In this document: piece after piece, positions 33,067 to 45,106 of the stretch
Position numbering within the stretch: position 1 is the stretch's first letter
Layout of the letters: every line of letters starts with the position of its first letter
Assembly (NCBI RefSeq): GCF_900230285.1
Contig: NZ_OCNK01000001.1
Location: forward strand, 124,001-188,000
Direction of reading: 5' to 3'
DNA from: Blastococcus haudaquaticus
GTDB lineage: Bacteria > Actinomycetota > Actinomycetes > Mycobacteriales > Geodermatophilaceae
Length of the DNA stretch: 64,000 nt
The notes under the pieces: generated by a model
The model's database searches: none
Seen by the model: the letters and a program-made list of their open reading frames with translations, nothing else
What the model was told of the DNA's origin: nothing
Position numbers and translations under genes: made by a program

Positions 33067-33911
33067 GCCAGCCACCGCTGCGTGCGGCGCTGGACCCAGG
33101 CGTAGAAGACCATCACCAGGCCGACGAGCACGACCATGCCCAGGGCGAGGGCCTTGCCGCGGTTCTCCGAGCCGACGACGACGTCACCGGACAGTGCGTT
33201 CGCGATCTGCAGCGTGACCAGCGGGACGCTGCTGCCCACGAGCGCCTTGGCGGTGGCATAGGCGGCGAAGGCCGAGGCGAACAGCAGCATGGTGGCGCCG
33301 ATGACCGGTGGGGCGAGCACCGGACCGCCGACGTGCCGCCAGTACTGCCACCCCGTGGCCCCGAGGTTGTCCGACGCCTCCCGCCACTGGGGCCGCAGCG
33401 CCTCCAGCGCCGGGATGATGGTGAGCACCATCAGCGGGATCAGGAAGTACAGGTAGACCAGCGCTAGTCCGGTCATCGAGAACAGGGTGAAACCGCCCAG
33501 CCCGAGCCCGAGCGTGTCGGTCAGCAACGCGGTGACCACGCCGGCGTTGCCGATGGTGGCGAGGAACGCGAACGCCAGGGGGATCCCGCCGAAGTTGGCG
33601 AGGACACCGGAGGCGGTGAGCACCAGGCGGCGGAGCAGCCGGCCCCGCCGCGCCCGGAGGACGGCTACGGCCAGCGCCAGGCCGAGCACGGCGCCGAGCA
33701 CGGCGGTGATCGCCGACAGCTGGAGGCTGCCCACGTAGGCGCGCCGGTAGGGACCCTCGGTGATCGCCTGGATGGAGGCGGTCGACCAGGTCTCCTCGAA
33801 GGTGACCGGGTCGGTGGCGCGGAATGCCTCGACCGCCAGGACTCCGATCGGGAGCAGCAGGAAGACCGCGACGTAGAGGAAGAAAGGGAGCGCGCCCAGG
33901 ACGACGAGCAC
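33063..33911 (-). CDS. ABC importer permease (first)
   Basis: 282 aa from GTG, about six spans, EAA loop REASDNLGATGWQYWRHVGGPV. The same frame is open upstream through about 25 codons of hydrophilic, Arg-rich N-terminus to a CTG at 33986 that overlaps the stop of the binding-protein gene in CTGA, the same 4-base coupling seen at every other junction of this operon. The GTG has GAGG 13 bases upstream, a poor spacing. The true start may thus be the non-canonical CTG. Confidence 0.88.
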   Translation of the reverse strand: MLVVLGALPFFLYVAVFLLLPIGVLAVEAFRATDPVTFEETWSTASIQAITEGPYRRAYVGSLQLSAITAVLGAVLGLALAVAVLRARRGRLLRRLVLTASGVLANFGGIPLAFAFLATIGNAGVVTALLTDTLGLGLGGFTLFSMTGLALVYLYFLIPLMVLTIIPALEALRPQWREASDNLGATGWQYWRHVGGPVLAPPVIGATMLLFASAFAAYATAKALVGSSVPLVTLQIANALSGDVVVGSENRGKALALGMVVLVGLVMVFYAWVQRRTQRWLA

Positions 33912-33982
33912 GCGGCCGCGCCGGCCTCCCCTGCGGGAGACCGGCGCGACGGCGTCCGGGGTGCGATCCGGGGCTGCGGTAC

Positions 33983-35125
33983 TCAGCCGGAGATCTCCGC
34001 GTTCCAGCGCTCGGCGACGACCGCCTGGGCCGCGGTCTGCTGCTCGTCGGTCGGGAACTCGACCTCACCGTCGACCTGGGGCAGCGCCGCGAGCGCGTCG
34101 GCGTCCGCGGTCCCCGCCTCCTCCATGGCCGGCAGCCGGACCGGGCGGGATCCGCCCTTCAGCCAGATGTTCTGGCCCTCGTCGCTGTACAGGAACTCCT
34201 GCCAGAGCCGGGCGGCCGCCGGGTGCGGGGCGAACTTGCTGATGGCCTGGCTGTAGTAGCTGCCGAAGACGCCGTCGGACGGGACGGCGACCTGCCACTC
34301 CACGCCGTCGGCGGCGAAGTCCTCGGTGAACGAGGCGTTGAGGTAGTCCCAGTCGATGGAGATCGGGGTCTCGCCGCTCTGGATGGTGGCGGGGGTGATC
34401 TCGACCGGGTTGAAGTTCCCGGCGTCCTTGATCTGCTTGAAGAAGTCGATCCCCGGGCCGATGTCGTCGAGGTCCCCGCCGTTGGCCAGGGAGGCCGCCC
34501 ACACGCCGCTGAACGCCGCGGCGGCCTGCGTCGGGTCACCGTTGAGGGCGACCTGGCCGGCGTACTGCGGGTCGAGCAGGTCCTCGAAGGTGGTCGGGCA
34601 CTGCGCGATCACCGACGCGTTGCAGCCGATGGAGATGAAGCCGCCGTAGTCGTTGAACCAGTGGCCGTCCGGGTCCTTCTGGTTCTCCGGGATCTCGTCC
34701 CAGGTCTCGACCTTGTACGGCGCGAGGAGGTCCTGCGCCTGCGCCTGCCGGGCGAAGGCGGTGCCGAGGTCGAGGACGTCGGGGGCGCGGTCCTGGCCCT
34801 TCTGGCTCTCGACGGCGTTGAGCTCGTCCTGGCTGGAGCCGTCGGGGGTGGCGCTGTTGATCTCGATGTCGTACTTCTCGCTGAAGGTGTCGAGCATCTC
34901 GCCGTAGTTCGCCCAGTCCGGGGGCAGCGCGATGACGTTGAGCGTCCCCTCCTCCTGCGCGGCCTCGATGAGGGCGTCCATGCCGCCGAAGTCCTCGGCG
35001 GAGGTCGCGGTGGCTGCGTCGGAGCCGCCGCCGCCCGAGGATCCGCCGTCGTCGGAGCCGCAGGCGGTGAGCACGAGTCCGGTCGACACGACGACGACCG
35101 CGGCTCGCAGGGTGGTTCCTCGCAC
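33983..35125 (-). CDS. ABC importer substrate-binding lipoprotein
   Basis: 380 aa. Signal sequence with lipobox LTAC (Cys about 22), Gly/Ser linker (about 24-45), then a family-1 extracellular solute-binding domain (GTLNVIALPPDWANYGEMLDTF; DVLDLGTAFARQAQAQ; SIDWDYLNASF). Related to polyamine, Fe(III) and aminoethylphosphonate binders; I cannot name the ligand. GTG has GGAGG four bases upstream. First gene of the binding protein-permease-permease-ATPase-Cds1-like operon. Confidence 0.92.
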   Translation of the reverse strand: MRGTTLRAAVVVVSTGLVLTACGSDDGGSSGGGGSDAATATSAEDFGGMDALIEAAQEEGTLNVIALPPDWANYGEMLDTFSEKYDIEINSATPDGSSQDELNAVESQKGQDRAPDVLDLGTAFARQAQAQDLLAPYKVETWDEIPENQKDPDGHWFNDYGGFISIGCNASVIAQCPTTFEDLLDPQYAGQVALNGDPTQAAAAFSGVWAASLANGGDLDDIGPGIDFFKQIKDAGNFNPVEITPATIQSGETPISIDWDYLNASFTEDFAADGVEWQVAVPSDGVFGSYYSQAISKFAPHPAAARLWQEFLYSDEGQNIWLKGGSRPVRLPAMEEAGTADADALAALPQVDGEVEFPTDEQQTAAQAVVAERWNAEISG

Positions 35126-35275
35126 AGGTCCTCCAGGTAGTGGCGCCGCGCCCGCCCAGTGCCCCGTTGACGCTGGACGGCCGGCGTCGAGATTGTGACG
35201 GACCCGAGCGGTTCCGGGGCGGTTACGGCTCGCGAACGTCGGGTGAACCCTCGGCGCAGGTCAGCGCGGCCGGGG

Positions 35276-36055
35276 TCAGCGGCCGGTGAAGGTCGCCTTG
35301 CCGGGACCGCTCTCGAGGAAGGAGCTCATGCCCGTCCGCTGGTCCTCGGTGTCGAACAACTCGGCGAACAGACGCGTCTCCAGCGCCAGGCCCTCGTCGA
35401 GGGTGCCCTCCAGGCCCTCCTCGATGGCCCGCTTGGCCGCGGCCAGCGCCAGCGGGGGGCCGGCGGCGAACTTCTTCGCCATCGCCACCGCGGTGGAGTA
35501 CACCTCGTCGTCGGGGACGACGGCGTCGGCGAGGCCGATCTCGAGGGCCTCTTCCGCACCGACGTGGCGACCGGTGAAGACGAGGTCCTTGGCCTTGGCG
35601 GGGCCGACCAGGCGGGCCAGCCGCTGCGTGCCGCCGGCCCCCGGGATGATGCCGAGCTGGATCTCCGGCTGGCCGATCTTGGCGCCGGCGCCGAGCACCC
35701 GGAAGTCGGCGCAGAGGGCGAGCTCGTAGCCGCCGCCGAGCGCGTAGCCGGTGATGGCGGCGATGACGGGCTTGGGGATGTGGGCGACCGTCCGGAAGGA
35801 GTTCTGCAGCTCGCGTCCCCAGGCGGTCATGCTGCCCGCGTCCAGCTGTGCCATGGCCTTGATGTCGGCGCCGGCGGCGAACACCCGCTCGCCGCCGTAG
35901 AGGACGACGGCGCGCACGTCGGCGCGCTCGGACGCCTCCATGGCGGCGGCCCGCACCTCCTGGTGCAGCTGCTCGTTGATCGCGTTCATCTTCGGCCGGT
36001 CGAGGCGGATCGTGCCGACCCCGTCCTCGACCTGCAGGCTCACGAACTCAGGCAT
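35276..36055 (-). CDS. Enoyl-CoA hydratase/isomerase family protein
   Basis: 259-aa crotonase-fold enzyme. Oxyanion-hole segments FAAGADIKAM and YALGGGYELALCAD; both catalytic Glu positions of classical enoyl-CoA hydratase are present (YELALCAD region, and PEIQLGIIPGAGGTQRL), so it should hydrate 2-enoyl-CoA in beta-oxidation. ATG at MPEFVSLQV is preceded by TATGGT six bases upstream with no Shine-Dalgarno, pointing to a leaderless transcript; the longer open frame is not needed. Confidence 0.95.
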   Translation of the reverse strand: MPEFVSLQVEDGVGTIRLDRPKMNAINEQLHQEVRAAAMEASERADVRAVVLYGGERVFAAGADIKAMAQLDAGSMTAWGRELQNSFRTVAHIPKPVIAAITGYALGGGYELALCADFRVLGAGAKIGQPEIQLGIIPGAGGTQRLARLVGPAKAKDLVFTGRHVGAEEALEIGLADAVVPDDEVYSTAVAMAKKFAAGPPLALAAAKRAIEEGLEGTLDEGLALETRLFAELFDTEDQRTGMSSFLESGPGKATFTGR

Positions 36056-36061
36056 GGCCGC

Positions 36062-36067
36062 ACCATA
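36062..36067 (-). promoter_or_regulatory. -10 box of the enoyl-CoA hydratase gene (leaderless)
   Basis: TATGGT six bases before the ATG. Confidence 0.5.
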
Positions 36068-36136
36068 GAAGGACCCCGCTGCCCCCCGCACCTCGCTCGC
36101 TCGGCGCGGCCCCCGCAGCGGCGCCGTTCCAGCCCG

Positions 36137-36949
<813 letters not shown>

Positions 36950-37011
36950 CCAACCAACACGGCACGTCGACCCTGCGCGTGCAGGGGCTCCGGACTTGGC
37001 ACGATCGCTGC

Positions 37012-39168
<2,157 letters not shown>

Positions 39169-39180
39169 GGGCAGAGCGCA

Positions 39181-39217
39181 CTGAGGCCCCGTTCCAGGGC
39201 TCGGAACGGGGCCTCAG
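39181..39217. terminator. Bidirectional terminator between glgX and the FHA gene
   Basis: Perfect 15-bp stem (CTGAGGCCCCGTTCC and its complement) with a 7-base loop, 12 bases after the glgX stop and 20 bases after the convergent FHA gene stop. No T-tract. Confidence 0.7.
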
Positions 39218-39237
39218 CGCACTTCGTCTGGGTGCTG

Positions 39238-40200
39238 CTACTCGGTGGGCTGCTCGAAGGTGATGACGGTCCAGCCGAGGAGCAGGCGGTCGCCGTCGGA
39301 GAGCGGGTGGGCGACGCCCGGCTCGAGCTGGGTCCACTCGGTGGCCTCGGGACCGGCGACGTGCGTGCCGTTGAGCGAGCCGAGGTCGACGAGGGCCACC
39401 TCGCTGCCCGAGCGCTGCAGTGCGGCGTGCGCCGACGACAGCACGTTCTGGGTGTCGGCGATCGGCACCGGGCGGGCGCCGCCGTTGGTGACCATCTCGT
39501 GGTTGTCGGGGCGACGGCCCAGCACGATGTCCTCGTCGACGGTCACGACCATGCCGTCGTCGAAGCGCAGCACCGGGGCGGCCGCCTTGTCCGGCCGCCA
39601 GAACGCGGTCTGCTCGCCGGAGTCAGGAGCGGCCGACATCCGGCTGGACCCCGAACCGAAGCCGGCGTCGGACCCGGCGGTGAAGGACGAGGGGCTCGCG
39701 GTGGCCGGCGGCACGGCCGACGAGGACGACGGCGCGGGCGCGGCCAGCTGCAGCATCGCACCGGACCCCGGGACGGTGCCGTCGACGAGGTCGAAGGCGA
39801 CACCCGGCGGCATCTGCGGTGCGGCCTGGCCGGGACCGACGTACAGGGTCTGGCCGAGCTGGAACCCGGAGGCGAGCGTGCCGCCCTCCACGGCAGAGCC
39901 GGACACGGGGACCCCGTCGACGGCCGGCTGCCCCTTGCCCGACCAGAGGGCGACGCCGGTGCCGGTGCCACCCGTCGTGTCGGCGATCACGAGGGCGAAG
40001 GACGCGGAGCCGTGGGCGAGCGAGCTCACCTGGCCGGCGACGGCGGCGAGTACCCGGTCCGCCCCGGGACCCGACACGCCCAGGCAGGCGTGGAGGGCCG
40101 CGACGAGGGCGGGTGAGCCCGGGGCGTCGACCCAGAGCAGTCCGCCGCCGCGACGCGCGACGACGGAGTCTCCAGGGAGTACTTCACAGCGGTCTGGCAT
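39238..40200 (-). CDS. FHA domain-containing protein
   Basis: 320 aa. The C-terminal FHA domain (about 220-315) binds phospho-threonine peptides: VLGRRPDNH, SSAHAALQ and DLGSLNGTHV supply the Arg, Ser/His and Asn residues. The N-terminal 150 residues are an unrecognised globular domain (ALVAALHACLGVSGPGADRV; FALVIADTTGGTG), joined by an Ala/Ser/Pro linker (about 160-205). Probably a target or adaptor of a Ser/Thr protein kinase; its position amid glycogen genes may be incidental. ATG with TAGGCT seven bases upstream, so leaderless. Confidence 0.85.
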   Translation of the reverse strand: MPDRCEVLPGDSVVARRGGGLLWVDAPGSPALVAALHACLGVSGPGADRVLAAVAGQVSSLAHGSASFALVIADTTGGTGTGVALWSGKGQPAVDGVPVSGSAVEGGTLASGFQLGQTLYVGPGQAAPQMPPGVAFDLVDGTVPGSGAMLQLAAPAPSSSSAVPPATASPSSFTAGSDAGFGSGSSRMSAAPDSGEQTAFWRPDKAAAPVLRFDDGMVVTVDEDIVLGRRPDNHEMVTNGGARPVPIADTQNVLSSAHAALQRSGSEVALVDLGSLNGTHVAGPEATEWTQLEPGVAHPLSDGDRLLLGWTVITFEQPTE

Positions 40201-40207
40201 GGCGTCC

Positions 40208-40213
40208 AGCCTA
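40208..40213 (-). promoter_or_regulatory. -10 box of the FHA gene (leaderless)
   Basis: TAGGCT seven bases before the ATG. Confidence 0.5.
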
Positions 40214-40322
40214 GTGATCGACACAGGATCCGCGCGGCCTGGCGATGCCGCCACGCCGGGGTGTCACCACGTTCTGCGAGGTAGATGGGACGTACGAGGT
40301 TCGAGTGTCTGGTGCACAACGT

Positions 40323-42872
40323 TCATGCGCTGCTCACCACACCGAGCTCCGCCGGGTCTGCCATGCGCGCCGAGTGCGGGAGTACACGCACCGTGTAACC
40401 GAAAGCGCCCGTCCGCTCCAGTGGGACGGTGGCCGTGAACCAGTGCCGCGAGCCGTCGGTCTGCTCGTGGGCCATGGGGACGCTCGTCACGTCGTGCAGA
40501 CCGTCGGCGTCGTCCACGCGGCCGTAGGCCGCCTGCACCTCGACGTCGCCCGGGGTGAGGCCCGGCAGCTCGACCTCGGCCCGCAGGGCCAGGGTCGTGC
40601 CGATCTCCGGGGTGTCCCCCGCGCCGGTGGCCTCGACGTGCGCCACCCGCACCGTCTGCCAGTTCCCGAGCAGGTGCGACCGCCAGGCGGCCTCCTCCCG
40701 CGCGGGCGTGTAGCCGTCCCCGGCCATGGCCCGCGCCGAGCCGGCGGCCGGGACGTAGAGCCCCTGCACGTAGTCGCGCACCATGCGGGTGGCGAGCACC
40801 TTGGGGCCGGTCTCCCGGAGCGTGTGCCGGACCATCTCCACCCAGCGCGCCGGGACGCCGTTGGCGTCCCGCTCGTAGAACCGCGGCTGGACCTGGTTCT
40901 CGAGCAGGTCGTAGATGGCCCGCGCCTCGACCTCGTCGCGCCGGTCGGGGTCGCTGACGCCGTCGGCGGTCGGGATCGCCCACCCGTTCTGGCCGTCGAA
41001 CCACTCGTCCCACCACCCGTCCCGGATGGACAGGTTCAGCCCGCCGTTGAGCGCGGCCTTCATGCCGGACGTGCCGCACGCCTCGAGCGGGCGCAGCGGG
41101 TTGTTCAGCCAGACGTCGCAGCCCCAGTAGAGGTAGCGCGCCATCCCGATGTCGTAGCCGGGCAGGAACGCGATGCGGTGCCGGATCTCCGGGTCGTCGG
41201 CGAAGTCGACCATCTCCTGGATGAGCTTCTTGCCGCCGTCGTCCGCCGGGTGGCTCTTGCCGGCGATGATCAGCTGGATCGGCCGCTCGGGGTCCAGCAG
41301 CAGTGCCTTGAGCCGGGCGGGGTCGCGCAGCATCAGCGTCAGCCGCTTGTAGGACGGCACCCGGCGCGCGAAGCCGATCGTCAGGACGTCGGGGTCGAAC
41401 GCGGTGTCGGTCCAGCCCACCTCGCCCTCGGTGGCGCCGCGGGAGAGGGCCGTCTCGCGGATCCGCCGGCGGACCTCGTCGACCAGCCGCGAGCGCAGCG
41501 TCCGCCGGATGCTCCACAGGTCGGCGGCCGCGATCTTGTCCACGCCGTCGAAGTGGACGGGCCCGTCGACGTCCACCGGGTCACCCTGGCTGGAGGTCTG
41601 GGTGCCCATCTCGACCAGCTCGCGGGCGGTCCACGTCGGCGCGTGCACACCGTTGGTGATCGAGCCGATCGGCACGTCGCCCTCGTCGAAGCCCGGCCAC
41701 AGGTCGGAGAACATCCCCCGGCTGACGTGCCCGTGCAGCCGGCTCACGCCGTTGGCCCGCTGGCCCAGCCGCAGGCCCATGTGGGCCATGTTGAACTTCG
41801 ACGGGTCCTCCTCGGCGCCGAGGACGAGCAGGTCGTGCATCGGCACGCCGAAGCCGGCGAAGTAGCGCTCGATCAGCGCCTTCGGGAAGCGGTCGATACC
41901 GGCCGGGACCGGCGTGTGGGTGGTGAACACCGTGCCGGCGCGCACCGCCTGCAGCGCCTCCGGGAAGGACAGCCCGTGGGCCTCGGAGAGCTCGCGGATG
42001 CGCTCGATGCCCTGGAAGCCGGCGTGGCCCTCGTTGGCGTGGAACACCTCGGGCAGAGGGGTGCCGGTCAGCCCGCAGTAGGCGCGGACGGCCCGCACGC
42101 CACCGATGCCCAGCAGCATCTCCTGCCGGAGGCGGTGGTCCTCGTCGCCGCCGTACAGCCGGTCGGTGACCAGCCGCTCGCCGGGTGCGTTCTCCTCGAT
42201 GTCGCTGTCGAGCAGCAGCAGCGTCACCCGGCCCACCTGGGCCCGCCAGACGTGGGCGTAGAGGGTCCGGCCCTCGGGCAGCGGCACGGTGATGACGGCG
42301 GCAGAGCCGTCGGGCTCGCGGAGCAGCTTCACCGGCAGGCCGTGCGGGTCCAGCGAGGGGTAGTGCTCGAGCTGCCAGCCGTCGGCCGACAGGCCCTGCG
42401 TGAAGTAGCCGGCCCGGTAGAGCAGCCCGACGCCGATCAGCGGGACGCCGAGGTCGGAGGCGGCCTTGAGGTGGTCACCCGCCAGGATGCCGAGGCCACC
42501 GGAGTACTGCGGCAGCACCTCGGTGATACCGAACTCCGCGGAGAAGTAGGCGATGCTCTTCGGCGCCTCGGCACCCAGCGACTGGTACCAGCGCGGCGTC
42601 GACAGGTACTCGTCGAGGTCGTCGACGGCGTCCTGCAGCCGGCGGACGAAGCGGCGGTCCTTGGCGAGCGCAGCGAGCCGCTCGGCCGACACCTCCCCCA
42701 GCGCCCGTACCGGGTCGCCGCCGCAGCTCTGCCAGAGCCCCGGGTCCAGGGTCTCGAAGAGGTCGCGGGTCTCCGGGTGCCAGGACCACCGGAGATTCAT
42801 CACGAGCTGGGACAGGGGCGTCAGGGGTTCGGGCAGCGCCGCACGGACGGTGAACCGACGAAGAGCACGCAC
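40323..42872 (-). CDS. glgP: Alpha-glucan phosphorylase (GT35)
   Basis: 849-aa PLP enzyme that releases glucose-1-phosphate from alpha-1,4-glucan. It belongs to the shorter, non-classical GlgP group: N-terminal DUF3417-like region (LMNLRWSWHPETRDLF), EVFHANEGHAGF, and the PLP Lys in EACGTSGMKAALNGGLN (about 610). C-terminal about 100 residues form an extra beta-rich domain. GTG with TAGTCT six bases upstream. Divergent from glgE, so breakdown and synthesis start from one 146-base region. Confidence 0.96.
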   Translation of the reverse strand: MRALRRFTVRAALPEPLTPLSQLVMNLRWSWHPETRDLFETLDPGLWQSCGGDPVRALGEVSAERLAALAKDRRFVRRLQDAVDDLDEYLSTPRWYQSLGAEAPKSIAYFSAEFGITEVLPQYSGGLGILAGDHLKAASDLGVPLIGVGLLYRAGYFTQGLSADGWQLEHYPSLDPHGLPVKLLREPDGSAAVITVPLPEGRTLYAHVWRAQVGRVTLLLLDSDIEENAPGERLVTDRLYGGDEDHRLRQEMLLGIGGVRAVRAYCGLTGTPLPEVFHANEGHAGFQGIERIRELSEAHGLSFPEALQAVRAGTVFTTHTPVPAGIDRFPKALIERYFAGFGVPMHDLLVLGAEEDPSKFNMAHMGLRLGQRANGVSRLHGHVSRGMFSDLWPGFDEGDVPIGSITNGVHAPTWTARELVEMGTQTSSQGDPVDVDGPVHFDGVDKIAAADLWSIRRTLRSRLVDEVRRRIRETALSRGATEGEVGWTDTAFDPDVLTIGFARRVPSYKRLTLMLRDPARLKALLLDPERPIQLIIAGKSHPADDGGKKLIQEMVDFADDPEIRHRIAFLPGYDIGMARYLYWGCDVWLNNPLRPLEACGTSGMKAALNGGLNLSIRDGWWDEWFDGQNGWAIPTADGVSDPDRRDEVEARAIYDLLENQVQPRFYERDANGVPARWVEMVRHTLRETGPKVLATRMVRDYVQGLYVPAAGSARAMAGDGYTPAREEAAWRSHLLGNWQTVRVAHVEATGAGDTPEIGTTLALRAEVELPGLTPGDVEVQAAYGRVDDADGLHDVTSVPMAHEQTDGSRHWFTATVPLERTGAFGYTVRVLPHSARMADPAELGVVSSA

Positions 42873-42878
42873 CGGCCG

Positions 42879-42884
42879 AGACTA
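42879..42884 (-). promoter_or_regulatory. -10 box of glgP (leaderless)
   Basis: TAGTCT six bases before the GTG. Confidence 0.5.
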
Positions 42885-43007
42885 ACCAGCCGACGGCGTA
42901 CCGCCAGGGGAACGGCAGAACAATCCCGAGCACCTGCGTCACCGCCCCGACGGGTGAGGTCCGTGGGACGCGAGGGGAGCCGAGGTGCTCGTGGGACGGG
43001 ACCTCAG

Positions 43008-43013
43008 TAGCGT
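43008..43013 (+). promoter_or_regulatory. -10 box of glgE (leaderless)
   Basis: TAGCGT five bases before GTG (43019) and eight before ATG (43022). Confidence 0.5.
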
Positions 43014-43018
43014 GGTGG

Positions 43019-45055
43019 GTGATGACTGGCCGCGCTGACCTCCGCCTCGGCATCTCCGATGTCGCCCCCGTCGTGTCCTGCGGGTCCTTCTCCGCCCGAG
43101 CCGTGGTGGGTGAGCACCTGCCCATCACGGCAACCGTCTTCCGCGAGGGCCACGACGCCGTCGCCGCGAACGTCGTGTGGACCGCGCCCGGCGAGGACGA
43201 CGCGAAGAGCCCGTTCGTCCGGATGGCGAAGCTGCCGCCCGAGCCGGACCGCTGGATCGCCGGCGTCGTCCCCGACCGCGAGGGCCGGTGGACGTTCCGC
43301 ATCGAGGCGTGGAGCGACCCGCTGGAGACGTGGAAGCACGCCGTCGAGGTGAAGGTGGAGGCCGGCCAGGGCGCCGAGGAGCTCGCCAACGACCTCGAGG
43401 AGGGCGCCCGCCTGCTCGACCGGGTCGCGGCGGATGCGGACCCCGACTGGCGCGACCGGGTCACCGCCGCTGCCGCCGCCCTGCGCGACGAGGCCCAGGA
43501 GCTGACCGTGCGCATCGCCCCGGCTCTCGCCGCGGGCCTGCAGAAGTACCTGCGGGAGCACCCGGTGCGCGAGCTGGTCACCCGCTCGCAGGAGTACGAG
43601 ATCTGGGTCGACCGCCGCGAGGCGCTCTACGGCTCCTGGTACGAGTTCTTCCCCCGGTCGGAGGGCCCGGTCGTCGGGGGCAAGCCGACGCACGGCACGT
43701 TCGCCACCGCGGCCGACCGGCTCCCCGCCATCGCCGACATGGGCTTCGACATCGTCTACCTGCCGCCGATCCACCCGATCGGCACGGTGAACCGCAAGGG
43801 ACCCAACTCGTCGCAGTTCCCGGGCGGCAACCCGCACGAGATCGGGCCGGACGACGTCGGCTCGCCCTGGGCCATCGGCAGCGCCGAGGGCGGCCACGAC
43901 GCCGTGCATCCGCAGCTGGGCACCATGGCCGACTTCCGGGCCTTCGTGGCCCGTACCCGCGAACTCGGCATGGAGATCGCGCTGGACTTCGCGCTGCAGG
44001 CGGCCCCGGACCACCCGTGGGTCGAGGCCCACCCGGAGTGGTTCACCACCAAGCCCGACGGCACGATCGCCTACGCCGAGAACCCGCCGAAGAAGTACCA
44101 GGACATCTACCCGGTCAACTTCGACAACGACCCCGAGGGCTTCTACGCCGAGTGCCTGCGGGTTGTCCGGGTGTGGATCGAGGCCGGCGTCAAGATCTTC
44201 CGCGTCGACAACCCGCACACCAAGCCGCTGAACTTCTGGCACTGGCTGATCTGGGAGGTCAAGAAGACCGATCCCGACGTGCTGTTCCTGGCCGAGGCGT
44301 TCACCCGGCCGGCGATGATGCACCAGCTGGCGCGCATCGGGTTCACCCAGTCCTACACGTACTTCACGTGGCGGACCGAGCGCGACGAGCTCGAGGACTA
44401 CGGCCGCGAGCTCGCCACGAACAGCCACTACATGCGGCCGAACTTCTTCGTCAACACCCCGGACATCCTCCACGAGTCGCTGCAGTTCGGCGGCCCGCCG
44501 ATGTTCAAGATCCGGGCCGTCCTCGCGGCGATGATGAGCCCCACCTGGGGCGTCTACTCCGGGTTCGAGCTCTTCGAGCACGTCGCGGTCAAGCCCGGCA
44601 GCGAGGAGTACCTCGACAGCGAGAAGTACTCGCTGCGCCCGCGCGACTGGGAGGCGGCCGAGGCCTCCGGTCGGAGCCTCGCGCCCTACCTGCGCCGGCT
44701 CAACGGGATCCGGCGCGCGCACCCGGCCCTGCAGCAGTTGCGCACGCTGCGCTTCCACTCGGTCGACAACCCGAACCTGCTCTGCTTCTCCAAGACCGAC
44801 CCCGGGTCGCAGGACGCGGTGATCGTCGTGGTGAACCTGTCCAGCCACAACGCCCAGATCGGGACGACGTCGCTGGATCTGCCCACGCTGGGGCTGGACT
44901 GGCACGAGCGGTTCGGCGTGACGGACGAGATCACCGGCGCCCACTACGACTGGGGCCAGTTCAACTACCTGGAGCTGGACCCCTACCGGGAGCCGGCCCA
45001 CGTCTTCGCGGTCTCCCTCCCGCGTCCGGTGCAGTTCCCGCCGCCGGTCGCATAG
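43019..45055 (+). CDS. glgE: Alpha-1,4-glucan:maltose-1-phosphate maltosyltransferase GlgE
   Basis: 678-aa GH13 subfamily 3 enzyme that extends alpha-glucan with maltosyl units from maltose-1-phosphate. N-terminal beta domain (about 1-110), helical insert, barrel with nucleophile Asp in FRVDNPHTKPLNFW and acid Glu in LFLAEAFTRP, and the GlgE-typical KKYQDIYPVNFDN stretch; C-terminal beta domain. Start is GTG 43019 or the next codon ATG 43022. First gene of glgE-treS-mak-glgB, which together turn trehalose into branched glucan. Confidence 0.97.
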   Translation: MMTGRADLRLGISDVAPVVSCGSFSARAVVGEHLPITATVFREGHDAVAANVVWTAPGEDDAKSPFVRMAKLPPEPDRWIAGVVPDREGRWTFRIEAWSDPLETWKHAVEVKVEAGQGAEELANDLEEGARLLDRVAADADPDWRDRVTAAAAALRDEAQELTVRIAPALAAGLQKYLREHPVRELVTRSQEYEIWVDRREALYGSWYEFFPRSEGPVVGGKPTHGTFATAADRLPAIADMGFDIVYLPPIHPIGTVNRKGPNSSQFPGGNPHEIGPDDVGSPWAIGSAEGGHDAVHPQLGTMADFRAFVARTRELGMEIALDFALQAAPDHPWVEAHPEWFTTKPDGTIAYAENPPKKYQDIYPVNFDNDPEGFYAECLRVVRVWIEAGVKIFRVDNPHTKPLNFWHWLIWEVKKTDPDVLFLAEAFTRPAMMHQLARIGFTQSYTYFTWRTERDELEDYGRELATNSHYMRPNFFVNTPDILHESLQFGGPPMFKIRAVLAAMMSPTWGVYSGFELFEHVAVKPGSEEYLDSEKYSLRPRDWEAAEASGRSLAPYLRRLNGIRRAHPALQQLRTLRFHSVDNPNLLCFSKTDPGSQDAVIVVVNLSSHNAQIGTTSLDLPTLGLDWHERFGVTDEITGAHYDWGQFNYLELDPYREPAHVFAVSLPRPVQFPPPVA

Positions 45056-45106
45056 CTCCTCCTCCCCGACCGCACCTGCTATCCCGAACGAGGTCTGTCC
45101 CTCCCG

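Noticed and set aside
35126-35275. Riboswitch upstream of the ABC binding-protein gene
   Set aside because: The 150-base region has only a Shine-Dalgarno near the GTG; no conserved riboswitch core or convincing paired elements were recognised.
40285-40320. GGTTCGAGT resembling a tRNA T-loop downstream of glgP
   Set aside because: The flanking bases do not form a five-pair T stem and no acceptor or anticodon stem can be drawn.
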